DNA of 64,000 nt from an uncultured Collinsella sp. (GTDB taxonomy: Bacteria > Actinomycetota > Coriobacteriia > Coriobacteriales > Coriobacteriaceae): positions 53,747 through 117,746 of the forward strand of contig CABUWV010000008.1 in the NCBI GenBank assembly GCA_902495355.1. The letters are read 5' to 3'. Of this stretch, positions 42,289-50,975 are shown in pieces. The translations under genes were made by a program, and so were the position numbers. The notes under the pieces are model-generated. The model did not search any database and was not told the DNA's origin. It saw nothing but the letters and a program-made list of their open reading frames with translations. Each line of letters opens with the position of its first letter. Position 1 is the first letter of the stretch.

Positions 42289-42369
42289 CCGGGCTTACCC
42301 CCGCAGTGGCGCCGCGCGCCCCATCAACTCTGCCGATTTTCACCTTCACGCATATAAAGGAGTCCCGCC

Positions 42370-43437
42370 ATGCGCGACAAGCTCGAAAAGATCATCAAGG
42401 CCTACGAGGAGCTCGAGAAGAAGCTTTCCGACCCGGCCGTCGCCTCCGACATCAAGGAGTTCACGCGTCTCAACAAGGAGTACGCGCACCAGTCCGACCT
42501 CATCGCCGCCTCGCGCGAGTACATCGGCGCGCTCGATGACATCGAGGCTGCCAAGGAAATGCTCCACGATACCACCGATGCCGATGAGAAGGAGATGCTC
42601 CAGATGGACATCTCCGAAAACGAGGCCAAGCTTCCCCAGCTCGAGGAAGACATTAAGTACATGCTCATCCCGAGCGACCCCAACGACGACAAGAACACCA
42701 TCGTCGAGATTCGCTCCGCCGCCGGTGGCGACGAGGCGGCCATCTTTGCCGGCGATCTGTACAAGATGTACCAGCGCTTCTGCGAGTCGCGCGGCTGGAA
42801 GACCACCGTGCTCGATTCCAGCCCCAGCGAGGCCGGCGGCTTTAAGTCCATCGAGTTCAAGGTCGAGGGCGACCGCGTCTACTCCGTCATGAAGTTCGAG
42901 TCCGGCGTGCACCGTGTCCAGCGCGTTCCCAAGACCGAGTCCCAGGGCCGCATCCAGACCTCAACGGCAACCGTCGCCGTGCTTCCCGAGGCCGAGGAGA
43001 TCGACGTCCAGATCAACCAGTCCGACCTGCGCATCGACACCTACTGCGCTTCGGGCCCTGGTGGTCAGTGCGTTAACACCACCTACTCCGCCGTGCGTAT
43101 CACCCACCTGCCTACCAATACCGTGGTGCAGTCGCAGGAGCAGCGCTCCCAGATTCAGAATCGCGAGGTCTGCATGCAGATGCTGCGCGCCCGTCTGTAC
43201 GAGATGGAGCTCGAGAAGCAGCAGGCAGAGCTCGGTGCCGAGCGCCAGAGCCAGATCGGCCACGGTAACCGTTCCGAGAAGATCCGTACCTACAACCAGC
43301 CCCAGGACCGCGTGACCGACCACCGTATCGGTTTCAACTCCACCTACAACGGCGTCCTTCTGGGCGACCAGCTCGGCACCGTGATCGAGGCGCTCGCCGC
43401 CGCCGAGCGTGCCGAGAAACTGGCGCAGGCTGTGTAG
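42370..43437 (+). CDS. prfA: Peptide chain release factor 1
   Basis: A 355-residue class I release factor for UAA and UAG. The GGQ motif that triggers peptidyl-tRNA hydrolysis is in SGPGGQCVNTTYSAVRITH, and the N-terminal coiled coil and domain 2 (IRSAAGGDEAAIFAGDL) are standard. ATG is preceded by AAGGAG. It begins the conserved prfA-prmC-tsaC block; PrmC methylates the GGQ glutamine of this protein. Structured element S copy 3 starts three bases after its stop. Confidence 0.97.
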   Translation: MRDKLEKIIKAYEELEKKLSDPAVASDIKEFTRLNKEYAHQSDLIAASREYIGALDDIEAAKEMLHDTTDADEKEMLQMDISENEAKLPQLEEDIKYMLIPSDPNDDKNTIVEIRSAAGGDEAAIFAGDLYKMYQRFCESRGWKTTVLDSSPSEAGGFKSIEFKVEGDRVYSVMKFESGVHRVQRVPKTESQGRIQTSTATVAVLPEAEEIDVQINQSDLRIDTYCASGPGGQCVNTTYSAVRITHLPTNTVVQSQEQRSQIQNREVCMQMLRARLYEMELEKQQAELGAERQSQIGHGNRSEKIRTYNQPQDRVTDHRIGFNSTYNGVLLGDQLGTVIEALAAAERAEKLAQAV

Positions 43438-43440
43438 TAG

Positions 43441-43595
43441 GTTCCGCCGTTCTACCGAACGGCGGACCAGCCGACGCTGCGCGCCGCCCAGGGCGACAAT
43501 TTGTCATTCAAAAGGCAAGGCATGACCAGAAGGTCTATGCCTTGCCTTTTTCATGCCAACTTGTTCGCCCTGGACGTCGCTCGCTGTCCGTCCTC
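43441..43595 (+). ncRNA. Structured element S, copy 3 (full)
   Basis: Helix 1 is GTTCCGCCGTT / AACGGCGGACC (43441-43468). Helix 2 pairs CCAGGGCGACAA (about 43488-43499) with TTGTTCGCCCTGG (43561-43573). Helix 3 is a long stem, AAAGGCAAGGCATGACC / GGTCTATGCCTTGCC, with loop AGAA (43511-43549). Conserved unpaired blocks CGACGCTGC, CATTCAA and CGCTGTCCGTCCTC match the other copies. It begins three bases after the prfA stop. Confidence 0.6.
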
Positions 43596-43653
43596 TGTCT
43601 GTGGCGTTGCCTTGCTCCGGATGCGGTATGCTCAACCTGCGGCGCCTTAGAGG

Positions 43654-43682
43654 TAGTCATTGGGGACGTTCTTAAATGACTA
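43654..43682. repeat. TAGTC element, single copy (b)
   Basis: TAGTCATTGGGGACGTTC, then TTAAATGACTA; the inverted ends pair over eight bases (TAGTCATT / AATGACTA). It follows structured element S copy 3 by 58 bases. Confidence 0.75.
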
Positions 43683-44073
43683 GGTTGGGTAAATTACTTT
43701 TCGAATTTATTTAATCTGCTTTGTTAGAAATTAAGCTGCCTGCCTGCTCAAAGTAATTAACAGCCTTCATCTGCTATTGAAAATATCGCTCGAAAAATCG
43801 TCCAAGAAGTCGCGGGGTGATTTTTGACGCGTCGTGCGTCAAGCGATGTGGCAAGCGTTTGGTTAGATGTTGGTCAGGTTAGGGGCAACCTTGCCAAAAG
43901 CTTGACGGATGCAGATATGGACGTCGACAAATGAGCACTTTGGACGGGGCCAAACCAAAAATCTGGGCTGATTCTCGATAATCGCCTTCAATCGTCCCTT
44001 GCCAAGCGCTGGCCTCGCGTACAATCTGCTCCGACATTCGCGCGCCGCCCGGCGCTTAAGAGGGGAGGACCCC
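43683..44073. other. Gene-free stretch before prmC
   Basis: Bases 43683-43800 are strikingly AT-rich for this genome. A perfect small hairpin, TTGACGC / GCGTCAA, lies at 43824-43842. An open frame on the minus strand from 44405 to 43863 has no family features and runs through prmC, so I do not call it. The prmC promoter should be in the last 100 bases. Confidence 0.5.
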
Positions 44074-45324
44074 ATGGCAAACGAGATCTGGACCATCAAG
44101 CGTTGTCTCGAGTGGACCAAGGAGTACCTGGCCGAGCGCGGCGAGGAGCACCCCCGTCTTTCTGCCGAGTGGCTGCTGTGCGCCGCCACGGGCCTGGCAC
44201 GCATCGACTTATATATGCGCATGGACGAGACGCTTAACGCGGCCCAGCTCGAGACCATGCATGCGGCCGTCGTTCGCCGCGCCAAGGGCGAGCCGCTGCA
44301 GTACATCACCGGCAGCACGCAGTTTCGCATGATCGACGTCGCATGCGCCCCCGGTGTGCTCATTCCGCGCCCTGAGACCGAGATGCTCGTCGAGGAAGTC
44401 CTCAATTATCTGGATGCCGAGGTGCTGAGCCCCGAGGCTGCTGCCCGTCAGCGCGTTGAGCTGCCCTGGAACGACGAGGTCGAGCAGGCGCGCAAGGTCG
44501 AAGCCGCATTGGCCGACGAGCAAGCGACGGCCGAGCGCCGTGCCGCCAACCTCACGGCTGCCGATGAGGCGGCGCTAGGCAGCGACGTACTGGGCAGCCG
44601 TGCCTATGCCGAGGAACTGGCCGACCGCGAGGCCGAGGAAGCCGCCGCGCAGGCAGCAGAAGCCGAAGCCGCGGAAGCCGCCGAGCCCGAGCTTGACGAA
44701 TGCGGCATTGCCATCGAAGGTGCCGACCAGGAGGCTGCCCTAGTGCGGGATGCCGCTGCGCCTGCCCCAGCCGAGCCCCGCACTGCCCGCGTTCTCGAGG
44801 TCGGTTGCGGCACGGGCTGTATCTCGCTCTCCCTTGCCTGGGAGCGCCGCAGCCATGTCACCTGCACCGCTACCGATATCGAGCCGCGCGCCATCGAGCT
44901 GGCCACCAAAAACCGCGACGCGCTCGGGCTTACGTCCGATGAGGTCGCCTTCAGCCTCACGAACCTGGTGAGCTCTATCCCCCGCGAGGAGTGGGGCACC
45001 TTTGACGTGCTCGTTTCCAACCCGCCTTACATTCCGACCGACGTCATGCGCTCGCTGCCGCACGAGGTCAAGGACTTTGAGCCCGATTTGGCGCTCGAGG
45101 GCGGTGCCGATGGCCTTGATATCTTCCGCCGCTTGCTCAATGCGGCGCCCTATATGCTGCGCGCCGGCGGCCTGTTTGCCTGCGAGCTCTACGAGGGCGC
45201 CCTCGATGTCGCCGCCGAGCTCTGCCGCCAGGCGGGTCTCTCGGACGTGCGCATCGTCCGCGACCTCACCGATCGTCCCCGCATCGTTCGAGCCATCGTC
45301 ACCGAGCCCAAACAGCGCCAGTAA
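44074..45324 (+). CDS. prmC: PrmC: release factor glutamine N5-methyltransferase with a 120-residue insertion
   Basis: A 416-residue methyltransferase that modifies the GGQ glutamine of release factors. The N-terminal helical domain ends with GVLIPRPETEMLVEEVL (~94-110), the SAM loop is VLEVGCGTGCISLSLA (~240-255) and the catalytic motif is VSNPPYIP. Between RPETE and the SAM loop lies an Ala/Glu-rich, low-complexity insertion (about residues 116-235) absent from typical PrmC (about 280 residues). ATG 44074 has GGGGAGG four bases upstream. It follows prfA as in many bacteria, though 636 bases of repeats separate them here. Confidence 0.93.
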   Translation: MANEIWTIKRCLEWTKEYLAERGEEHPRLSAEWLLCAATGLARIDLYMRMDETLNAAQLETMHAAVVRRAKGEPLQYITGSTQFRMIDVACAPGVLIPRPETEMLVEEVLNYLDAEVLSPEAAARQRVELPWNDEVEQARKVEAALADEQATAERRAANLTAADEAALGSDVLGSRAYAEELADREAEEAAAQAAEAEAAEAAEPELDECGIAIEGADQEAALVRDAAAPAPAEPRTARVLEVGCGTGCISLSLAWERRSHVTCTATDIEPRAIELATKNRDALGLTSDEVAFSLTNLVSSIPREEWGTFDVLVSNPPYIPTDVMRSLPHEVKDFEPDLALEGGADGLDIFRRLLNAAPYMLRAGGLFACELYEGALDVAAELCRQAGLSDVRIVRDLTDRPRIVRAIVTEPKQRQ

Positions 45325-45346
45325 TATTTATTAACTGGTTAGCAAA

Positions 45347-45368
45347 AATTATAAAGTAGTTTATAATT
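45347..45368 (+). promoter_or_regulatory. hicAB promoter with a palindrome over the -10
   Basis: AATTATAAA and TTTATAATT form a perfect inverted repeat around GTAG. Its right half contains TATAAT (45362-45367), 26 bases before the hicA start. A repressor bound here would block the promoter, as expected for autoregulated toxin-antitoxin operons. Confidence 0.65.
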
Positions 45369-45392
45369 AGGACGGCTGAAAGAGGTCGGCCC

Positions 45393-45578
45393 ATGCAACC
45401 TCCTACCTTTCGGGAAATCATTGCCCTACTCAAGCACGATGGATTCGTGAAGGTCGCGCAAGTCGGTAGTCATGCTAAGTATGTTTCTGGTGACCGTGTT
45501 GTCACCGTGAACGGCTCTGGTGGTGATCGACCAAAGAAGGGCACGTGGGCAAGCATTCGTCGCCAAGCTGGATGGTAG
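45393..45578 (+). CDS. hicA: HicA-family mRNA interferase toxin
   Basis: A 61-residue HicA/YcfA-like protein with a double-stranded-RNA-binding-like fold. The catalytic His is in QVGSHAKYVSGDR, and the surrounding pattern (FREIIALLKHDGFV at the start, PKKGTWASIRRQAGW at the end) is standard. HicA toxins cleave mRNA when free of HicB. It is the first gene of a hicA-hicB pair, 11 bases apart, under an AT-rich promoter with an operator-like palindrome. Confidence 0.9.
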   Translation: MQPPTFREIIALLKHDGFVKVAQVGSHAKYVSGDRVVTVNGSGGDRPKKGTWASIRRQAGW

Positions 45579-45589
45579 TTGGAGGCAAA

Positions 45590-46036
45590 ATGAGGCAGCG
45601 ATTTACCTATGACTGCGTTCTCATAAAAGAAGACGACGGTTACTGCGCTAGCTTCCCGCAGATTCCCGGTGCCTTTGCCGATGGCGATACGCGCGAAGAA
45701 GCAATTGCCCATGCCACCGAGGCACTGATGGCGTTTTTGGCCGACGACCTCAACAACGGTTTGACTCCGGCAGAGTACGAACGCTCGGCCGAGGTCGTGG
45801 CCCTTTCAGTCGAAATCGACCACGAGGACGCTCGGGAAGCGGCGTGCCGAACATTTAAAGATGCAGCGCTGGACCTCAAAGTCTCCGCTCCGCGGATTAC
45901 CGCGCTGGTCAAAGCCGGAAAGCTCGATGTTGAACTCGTCGACGGCCGTCGGATGATAACGATAGACAGCATCGAGCGCTACGCCGCCCAAGAACGCCAC
46001 GCCGGCAGGCCAAAGAAGTTCGTCGCAGTCCAATAA
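45590..46036 (+). CDS. hicB: HicB-family antitoxin with an excisionase-like DNA-binding C-terminus
   Basis: A 148-residue antitoxin. Residues ~1-60 are a HicB partial RNase H-like fold (YDCVLIKEDDGYCASFPQIPGAFADGDTREEAIAHATEAL). The C-terminal part (APRITALVKAGKLDVELVDGRRMITIDSIERYAAQE) resembles the winged helix of excisionase/MerR-like HTH_17 proteins, not the ribbon-helix-helix or Xre-type domain of classical HicB. ATG 45590 has GGAGG four bases upstream. It should neutralise HicA and repress the operon. Confidence 0.85.
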   Translation: MRQRFTYDCVLIKEDDGYCASFPQIPGAFADGDTREEAIAHATEALMAFLADDLNNGLTPAEYERSAEVVALSVEIDHEDAREAACRTFKDAALDLKVSAPRITALVKAGKLDVELVDGRRMITIDSIERYAAQERHAGRPKKFVAVQ

Positions 46037-46170
46037 CCCCCTCACTTTCACCGACTACTAGAGCCGCTCACCAAACCAACATGCGCTCTGGGCAAATAGG
46101 TTGAACGTTTCGTGCGAGAATGCCCCACAGTAAACAAACTTGCACCAGAGCGTAAGGGGCTGGCATACAC

Positions 46171-46914
46171 ATGCAGACGGTCTATCGGGTATTCGAGGGA
46201 GCGCGCGAGCCGCATCGGCTCGCCGTTGAGCGTACGGCCGAGGTACTCCGCTGTGGCGGCTTGGCCCTGATCCCGACCGAGACCGTCTATGGTGTCGCCG
46301 TGGCAGTCAACGCCTTCTCGGACGCCGTGCCCCAAGATACAAGTGAATTCCCATCGTGGCCGCGCGATCCGCAGGCTGCCGTCAACGGCGCCGCAGTCCC
46401 TGCGCTCGGCACCGGCTATCGCCGTATCTTCACTCTCAAGCAACGTGAACTCACGCAAACCGTCGCTTGGCTGGTCGATGGCGTCGAAGCGCTCGACCGC
46501 TATGGCGTGGATATCCCGGAAGATGCCCGCGTGCTCGCCCGACGATGCTGGCCGGGCGCCCTGACTATCGTGGTCAAGGCGGCCCCCTGTGTGCCGACCT
46601 TTATGCGCGCCGCCGACGACACGGTGGCCCTGCGCGCTTCGGCCTCGCCCGTGGTGCAGGCGCTCATCCGTACTTGTGGCAGTCCCCTTGCCTGCACGAG
46701 CGCCAATACACATGGGGCGCCCTCGCCGGCAAGTTTTGCCGCCGTCGAGGGTCGCATCCTGGAGGGGGTCGATGTGGCCGTCGACGCCGGTGAGACCCCG
46801 TGTCGCGACGCCTCAACCATCGTGTCGTTTCAGCACGGTGAGCTCCGGATCCTGCGTCAAGGCGCACTTCCCGCATCAGAGATCGAGCGGGTCCTGTCCG
46901 ACCCGATGCAATAG
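46171..46914 (+). CDS. tsaC: L-threonylcarbamoyladenylate synthase (TsaC/Sua5/YrdC family)
   Basis: A 247-residue enzyme of t6A tRNA modification, which forms threonylcarbamoyl-AMP from Thr, bicarbonate and ATP. The N-terminal PTETVYGVAVAVNA, WPGALTIVV and the SPLACTSAN motif are characteristic. Between the first motif and the KQRE that corresponds to the usual KGRP there is an extra segment of about 35 residues (AVPQDTSEFPSW...TGYRRIFTL), so it is longer than YrdC but lacks the Sua5 domain. Its place near prfA/prmC and upp is conserved in many Gram-positive bacteria. Confidence 0.88.
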   Translation: MQTVYRVFEGAREPHRLAVERTAEVLRCGGLALIPTETVYGVAVAVNAFSDAVPQDTSEFPSWPRDPQAAVNGAAVPALGTGYRRIFTLKQRELTQTVAWLVDGVEALDRYGVDIPEDARVLARRCWPGALTIVVKAAPCVPTFMRAADDTVALRASASPVVQALIRTCGSPLACTSANTHGAPSPASFAAVEGRILEGVDVAVDAGETPCRDASTIVSFQHGELRILRQGALPASEIERVLSDPMQ

Positions 46915-46927
46915 AAAGGTGTAAGCG

Positions 46928-48469
46928 ATGTCGTTGAATCTAGGTAGCCTGGGTATGGAAGACGCCTCGTTTAGCTTTGGCGGTTCCTACATCATGGCGC
47001 TCGACTGCGGCACCACCTCGGTACTCGCGGCCATTGTCGACGAATACGGCTGCATCGTTGCCCAGGCGCGTCGTAGCGTCAAAACCAGCTTCCCGCGCCC
47101 CGGCTGGGTGGAGCAGGATCCCACGGAGGTGCTTGCCAGCCAGATCGGCGTGATGATGGAGGTCCAGTTTAAGAGCGGCATCCATTCTGACCGCATCGCC
47201 GCCATCGGTATCTCCAACCAGCGCGAGACCACGGTGGTCTGGGACCGCGTGAGCGGTCAGCCCATCTATAACGCCATCGTATGGCAGTGCCGTCGTACCG
47301 CGCCGGCAATCGACGCGTTGGTTGAACAGGGTTGCGAGGAGCTGGTGCGCTCCCGCACGGGACTCACGCTCGACCCGTATTTCTCGGCCTCCAAGGTGCA
47401 GTGGATTCTCGACAACGTCGACGGCGCACGCGAGAGCGCGGCGGCGGGCGACCTCATGTTTGGCACCATCGACACCTGGCTCATCTACAACCTCACCGGC
47501 GGCCAGGTCTTTGCCACCGACTACACCAATGCCAGCCGCACGGCACTCTTTAATATCCATACGCTCGATTGGGACGACGACCTGCTGGCGCTCTTTGATG
47601 TTCCACGTTCCATGATGCCCGAGGTTCGCTGGAGCTCGGGCGACTACGGCCGCGTCGCGAGCGACATCATGACCAACATGCCGCCCATCATGGGTGTGGC
47701 GGGCGACCAGCAGGCATCGCTGTTCGGCCACTGCTGCTTCTATCCCGGCCAGACCAAAAACACCTATGGCACGGGTTGCTTTATGCTCATGAACACCGGC
47801 GACGAGGTCGTCGAATCCAAGAACGGTCTGGTCTCCACGATCGGTATCGCCGCGGACGGCAAGATCAGCTATGCGCTCGAGGGTTCTATCTTTGCCGCCG
47901 GCTCAACCATGAACTGGCTGCGCAACAACATGGGCATCATCTCGAGTGTGAGCGAGTCCGCGCAACTCGCCGCTTCGATCAACGACAACGAGGGCTGCTA
48001 CTTCGTCCCCGCCTTCGCTGGCCTGGGCGCTCCCTGGTGGGACCCGCGTGCCCGCGGTATCGTGTGCGGCCTGACCGGTGCCTCGAGTCGCGCGACCATT
48101 GTGCGTGCGGCCTGCGAGTCCATGGCCTACCAGAGTTATGACGTGCTGCGCGCCATGGAGCAGGACGTGGGACTTTCGATTGAGCGCCTGTCCGTCGATG
48201 GTGGCGCCTCACGCAACGAGTTCATCATGCAATTCCAGGCCGACCTGCTGGATATCCCCGTGCTGCAATGCGAGACGGTGGAGACCACGGCAATCGGTGC
48301 CGCGTACTTGGCGGGTCTTGCCGTCGGCTATTGGGAAGACCTTGAAGAGCTGGAGCAAAATGCCCAGATCGTTAGGACCTTCCTTCCCCATATGCCCGCC
48401 GAGCGTCGCGAGCAAAACCTTGCGGGCTGGCGTGATGCAGTCAAGCGCTCGCTCAGTACCGCACAGTAG
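46928..48469 (+). CDS. glpK: Glycerol kinase
   Basis: A 513-residue FGGY kinase forming glycerol 3-phosphate. Family features are ALDCGTTSVLAAIVD (ATP loop), PGWVEQDPTEVL, GISNQRETTVVWD, IVWQCRRTA and GVAGDQQASLFGH. The first 22 residues, before YIMALDCG, form an extension. ATG is preceded by AAAGGTG. It starts 13 bases after tsaC and is probably cotranscribed; no glpF or glpD gene is in view. Its insertion between tsaC and upp differs from the usual block. Confidence 0.92.
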   Translation: MSLNLGSLGMEDASFSFGGSYIMALDCGTTSVLAAIVDEYGCIVAQARRSVKTSFPRPGWVEQDPTEVLASQIGVMMEVQFKSGIHSDRIAAIGISNQRETTVVWDRVSGQPIYNAIVWQCRRTAPAIDALVEQGCEELVRSRTGLTLDPYFSASKVQWILDNVDGARESAAAGDLMFGTIDTWLIYNLTGGQVFATDYTNASRTALFNIHTLDWDDDLLALFDVPRSMMPEVRWSSGDYGRVASDIMTNMPPIMGVAGDQQASLFGHCCFYPGQTKNTYGTGCFMLMNTGDEVVESKNGLVSTIGIAADGKISYALEGSIFAAGSTMNWLRNNMGIISSVSESAQLAASINDNEGCYFVPAFAGLGAPWWDPRARGIVCGLTGASSRATIVRAACESMAYQSYDVLRAMEQDVGLSIERLSVDGGASRNEFIMQFQADLLDIPVLQCETVETTAIGAAYLAGLAVGYWEDLEELEQNAQIVRTFLPHMPAERREQNLAGWRDAVKRSLSTAQ

Positions 48470-48592
48470 GGCTGCGATGGGCTGTTCGATACAACAAACC
48501 GCTAAACTTATGCATGGCGTGCGGCGGCAACATTGCTGCGCGCCTTGTCAGCAAGGCCGTTTTGCGGCTGCAACGAAAGGGGCAATCAACCC

Positions 48593-49240
48593 ATGACCGT
48601 CACCTACGATGCGTCCCGTGTGACGCTTGTCGATCATCCGCTCGTCCAGCACAAGCTGTCGATCCTGCGCGACAAAAACACCGGCACCAACCAGTTCCGT
48701 CAGCTCGTGCGCGAACTCGCGCTTTTTGACGGCTACGAGGCCATGCGCGACCTGCCTATGGAAGACGTCGAGGTCGAGACCCCCATCACTACCGCCACGT
48801 TCAAACAGCTTGCCGGCAAGAAACTCGCCATCGTGCCCATCCTGCGTGCGGGCCTTGGCATGGTCGACGGTATCCTCGACCTGGTGCCCTCCGCTCGCGT
48901 GGGCCACATCGGCATGGAGCGCGACGAGGTCACCCACGAGCCGCACGAGTATTACTGCAAGATGCCCAAGGATATCGACCAGCGCATCTGCCTGGTCGTC
49001 GACCCCATGCTCGCCACGGGCGGTTCGGCCGAGATGGCCATCAGCTACCTGCGCGAGCGCGGTGTCAAGGATATCCGCATGCTGTGCATCGTCGCCGCGC
49101 CCGAGGGCCTCAAGTCACTGACCGAAAAGGACCCCGACGTACATATTTATACGTGCGCCATCGACGACCATCTCAACGAGGCCGCCTACATCGTTCCCGG
49201 CCTCGGCGACGCCGGCGACCGCATCTTCGGCACGCTCTAG
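48593..49240 (+). CDS. upp: Uracil phosphoribosyltransferase
   Basis: A 215-residue pyrimidine salvage enzyme making UMP from uracil and PRPP. The PRPP loop is DPMLATGGSAEMAI, and LVRELALFDGYEA, ILRAGLGMVDGILDLVPSARVGHIGMERDE and the C-terminal PGLGDAGDRIFGT uracil-binding end are standard. ATG 48593 lies behind AAAGGGG; longer in-frame starts lack a site. Its position just before the atp operon is conserved in Gram-positive bacteria. Confidence 0.96.
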   Translation: MTVTYDASRVTLVDHPLVQHKLSILRDKNTGTNQFRQLVRELALFDGYEAMRDLPMEDVEVETPITTATFKQLAGKKLAIVPILRAGLGMVDGILDLVPSARVGHIGMERDEVTHEPHEYYCKMPKDIDQRICLVVDPMLATGGSAEMAISYLRERGVKDIRMLCIVAAPEGLKSLTEKDPDVHIYTCAIDDHLNEAAYIVPGLGDAGDRIFGTL

Positions 49241-49282
49241 TCGCTGGGCTAAGACGGCCGCGGCTGCAAATACGAAGAAACG

Positions 49283-49317
49283 GTGCGCGCGGTCGAACAA
49301 AAGGCGACCGCGCGCAC
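49283..49317 (+). terminator. Strong GC-rich hairpin after upp
   Basis: GTGCGCGCGGTCG and CGACCGCGCGCAC form a perfect 13-bp stem. Only CTCCTGTT follows, so termination may be partial, but it separates upp from the atp promoter. Confidence 0.6.
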
Positions 49318-49432
49318 TCCTGTTAACGGACGTTTTGCCCTGCAGGGTTCGAGAAAAACGTATTACCGTACCTGCGGCATAAAGAAGGTCTTAAGAAAAC
49401 GAACAGGTGCGTATTAACCGATGCTTTTTCGG

Positions 49433-49460
49433 TTGTACTTTAGCGATTGGCTCGTACAAT
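49433..49460 (+). promoter_or_regulatory. Promoter of the atp operon
   Basis: TTGTAC (49433-49438) and TACAAT (49455-49460) with a 16-base spacer, about 63 bases before the first atp gene start. This is the best sigma-70-type promoter match in the gap. Confidence 0.6.
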
Positions 49461-49522
49461 AGTCACCAATGTTTGGCGGGAACTGTCCTGTGAGGCGATA
49501 AAAAAGGAAAGTGAGGACGCCA

Positions 49523-49834
49523 GTGTTTCAGATAGCCGATCTGCTCGCTATCGTTGCAGGTGCCATCGCGGGCGCGATTGCCTTCCTTCCCTTTGTCTTT
49601 ACGCTCAAGCCGGTTCTTGACGATAAGCAGAATGCGGACATGCTCAAGGGTATGGTGAGTCTCGCGGTCTCGGCAATCGCGTTGCTTGTCTTTACCTTGG
49701 TTGTGTTTGTGTTGTTCGGAGAGGCATTTCGCATGTTCCTCCTGGGCGAGGCGATCGGCTTCGTGGCCTTTATGGCCGCCTGCGCGGTTCGCGTCGCCAA
49801 GGCGCTGCGAGATCCTCATGAGGTCGAAAGGTAA
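49523..49834 (+). CDS. AtpI-like small membrane protein of the ATP synthase operon
   Basis: A 103-residue protein with three predicted helices (AIVAGAIAGAIAFLPFVF; SLAVSAIALLVFTLVVFVLF; LGEAIGFVAFMAACAV). Position first in the atp operon and size fit AtpI, which assists c-ring or synthase assembly, but sequence similarity is weak. GTG 49523 has GAGGA five bases upstream; the in-frame GTG 49511 would put the site too close. It ends three bases before atpB. Confidence 0.6.
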   Translation: MFQIADLLAIVAGAIAGAIAFLPFVFTLKPVLDDKQNADMLKGMVSLAVSAIALLVFTLVVFVLFGEAFRMFLLGEAIGFVAFMAACAVRVAKALRDPHEVER

Positions 49835-49837
49835 GTC

Positions 49838-50641
49838 GTGGAAATTTTTGAAAAGCTGCCTGATGAGATTAATCATCTGGTCAGCGAGTTCAGCTCCACC
49901 CCTGTCGTGGGCGATCTGAGCTGCGGCATCACGCAGTACTCGTTTTGGCTGATCGTCTCCACGATCGTGCTCCTGATCGTCCTGGCCGTGTTCAAGAAGA
50001 AGCAGACCCTGGTTCCCAAGGGCTTCTTCGTCAACGGTTTCGAGTACATCATCGAGTACGTCGAGAACGATATCGGCAAGGGTGTCGTGGGTGAGAACTG
50101 GAAGAAGCACTTCCCGTTCCTGTGCTCGCTTTTCCTGTTCATCCTGATCAATAACATGATCGGCCTGATCCCGGGAATGAAGCCCGGCACCGGCGCAATC
50201 GGCTCCACCGCCGCACTCGCCATTTTCGCCTTCGTGTACTTCATCTACTACGGATGCAAGGCTCACGGCGTGATCGGCTACATCAAGAGCCTCGCCCCGC
50301 AGGGCGTGAGCTTCCCGATGAACGTGCTCGTGTGGGTCGTCGAGCTTTTCTCGACCTTCCTGCGCCTCATCACGCTTGCCGTCCGTCTGTTCTGCAACAT
50401 GTTCGCAGGACACGTGGTCATGGGCTCGTTCGCCATCATGGCGAGCATGTTCATGCAGCCGCTGCTTCAGCAGGTTTCCGCGGCCCACGCCGTCGGCGCC
50501 CTGCCTTCGCTGGCCTGGCTTGCCATCCTCATCCTGATCTATGCGATCGAGCTTGTGGTCGGCGCCATCCAGGCTTACGTCTTCACGGTCCTTACCGCCG
50601 TGTATGTCTCCGAGGCAGAGGAGGTCGCGGAGGAGGAGTAG
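49838..50641 (+). CDS. atpB: F1Fo ATP synthase subunit a
   Basis: A 267-residue membrane subunit forming the proton half-channels. The essential Arg is in LITLAVRLFCNMFAGH. Five to six helices are visible. The GTG start follows AAAGGTAAG. The N-terminal ~35 residues are an amphipathic outer segment. Confidence 0.95.
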   Translation: MEIFEKLPDEINHLVSEFSSTPVVGDLSCGITQYSFWLIVSTIVLLIVLAVFKKKQTLVPKGFFVNGFEYIIEYVENDIGKGVVGENWKKHFPFLCSLFLFILINNMIGLIPGMKPGTGAIGSTAALAIFAFVYFIYYGCKAHGVIGYIKSLAPQGVSFPMNVLVWVVELFSTFLRLITLAVRLFCNMFAGHVVMGSFAIMASMFMQPLLQQVSAAHAVGALPSLAWLAILILIYAIELVVGAIQAYVFTVLTAVYVSEAEEVAEEE

Positions 50642-50765
50642 TCTTCCGTTCGTGCCTTAAAGGTAAGGCAATTCGTTAAACCGCCGGTGCCCGTACCCAT
50701 GGAGCCCGGCAGTTATAAAAAGGTTATCCTGCGTGAAATAAGACACGCACGACAAAGGAGGAATC

Positions 50766-50960
50766 GTGGGAGTTATCGGTTACGGTCTCGGTGTTATCGG
50801 CGCTGGTCTTGCTATCGGCCTGTCTGCTCTGGGTGCTACGGGTGCTATGGCCCGTCAGCCTGAGGTCCAGGGCCGCGTGTTCACCGTCTTCATCATGGGC
50901 TCCGCTTTCGGCGAGGCTCTGGCTCTGATCGGCTTCGTTGTCGCGCTGATCGTTAAATAG
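50766..50960 (+). CDS. atpE: F1Fo ATP synthase subunit c
   Basis: A 64-residue hairpin of two helices with the polar loop ARQPE (29-33) and ion-binding Glu 50 in GSAFGEALALIG. Glu is followed by Ala, not Ser/Thr, which favours H+ over Na+. It is shorter than most c subunits (70-85), with no N-terminal extension. The GTG start lies behind AAAGGAGG. The very high expression needed fits this strong site. Confidence 0.95.
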   Translation: MGVIGYGLGVIGAGLAIGLSALGATGAMARQPEVQGRVFTVFIMGSAFGEALALIGFVVALIVK

Positions 50961-50975
50961 CACGGAGCGTCAAGT

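Noticed and set aside
43863..44405. A 180-codon minus-strand frame before prmC
   Set aside because: It overlaps the well-supported prmC start and its translation is Ser/Arg-rich with no recognisable family pattern.
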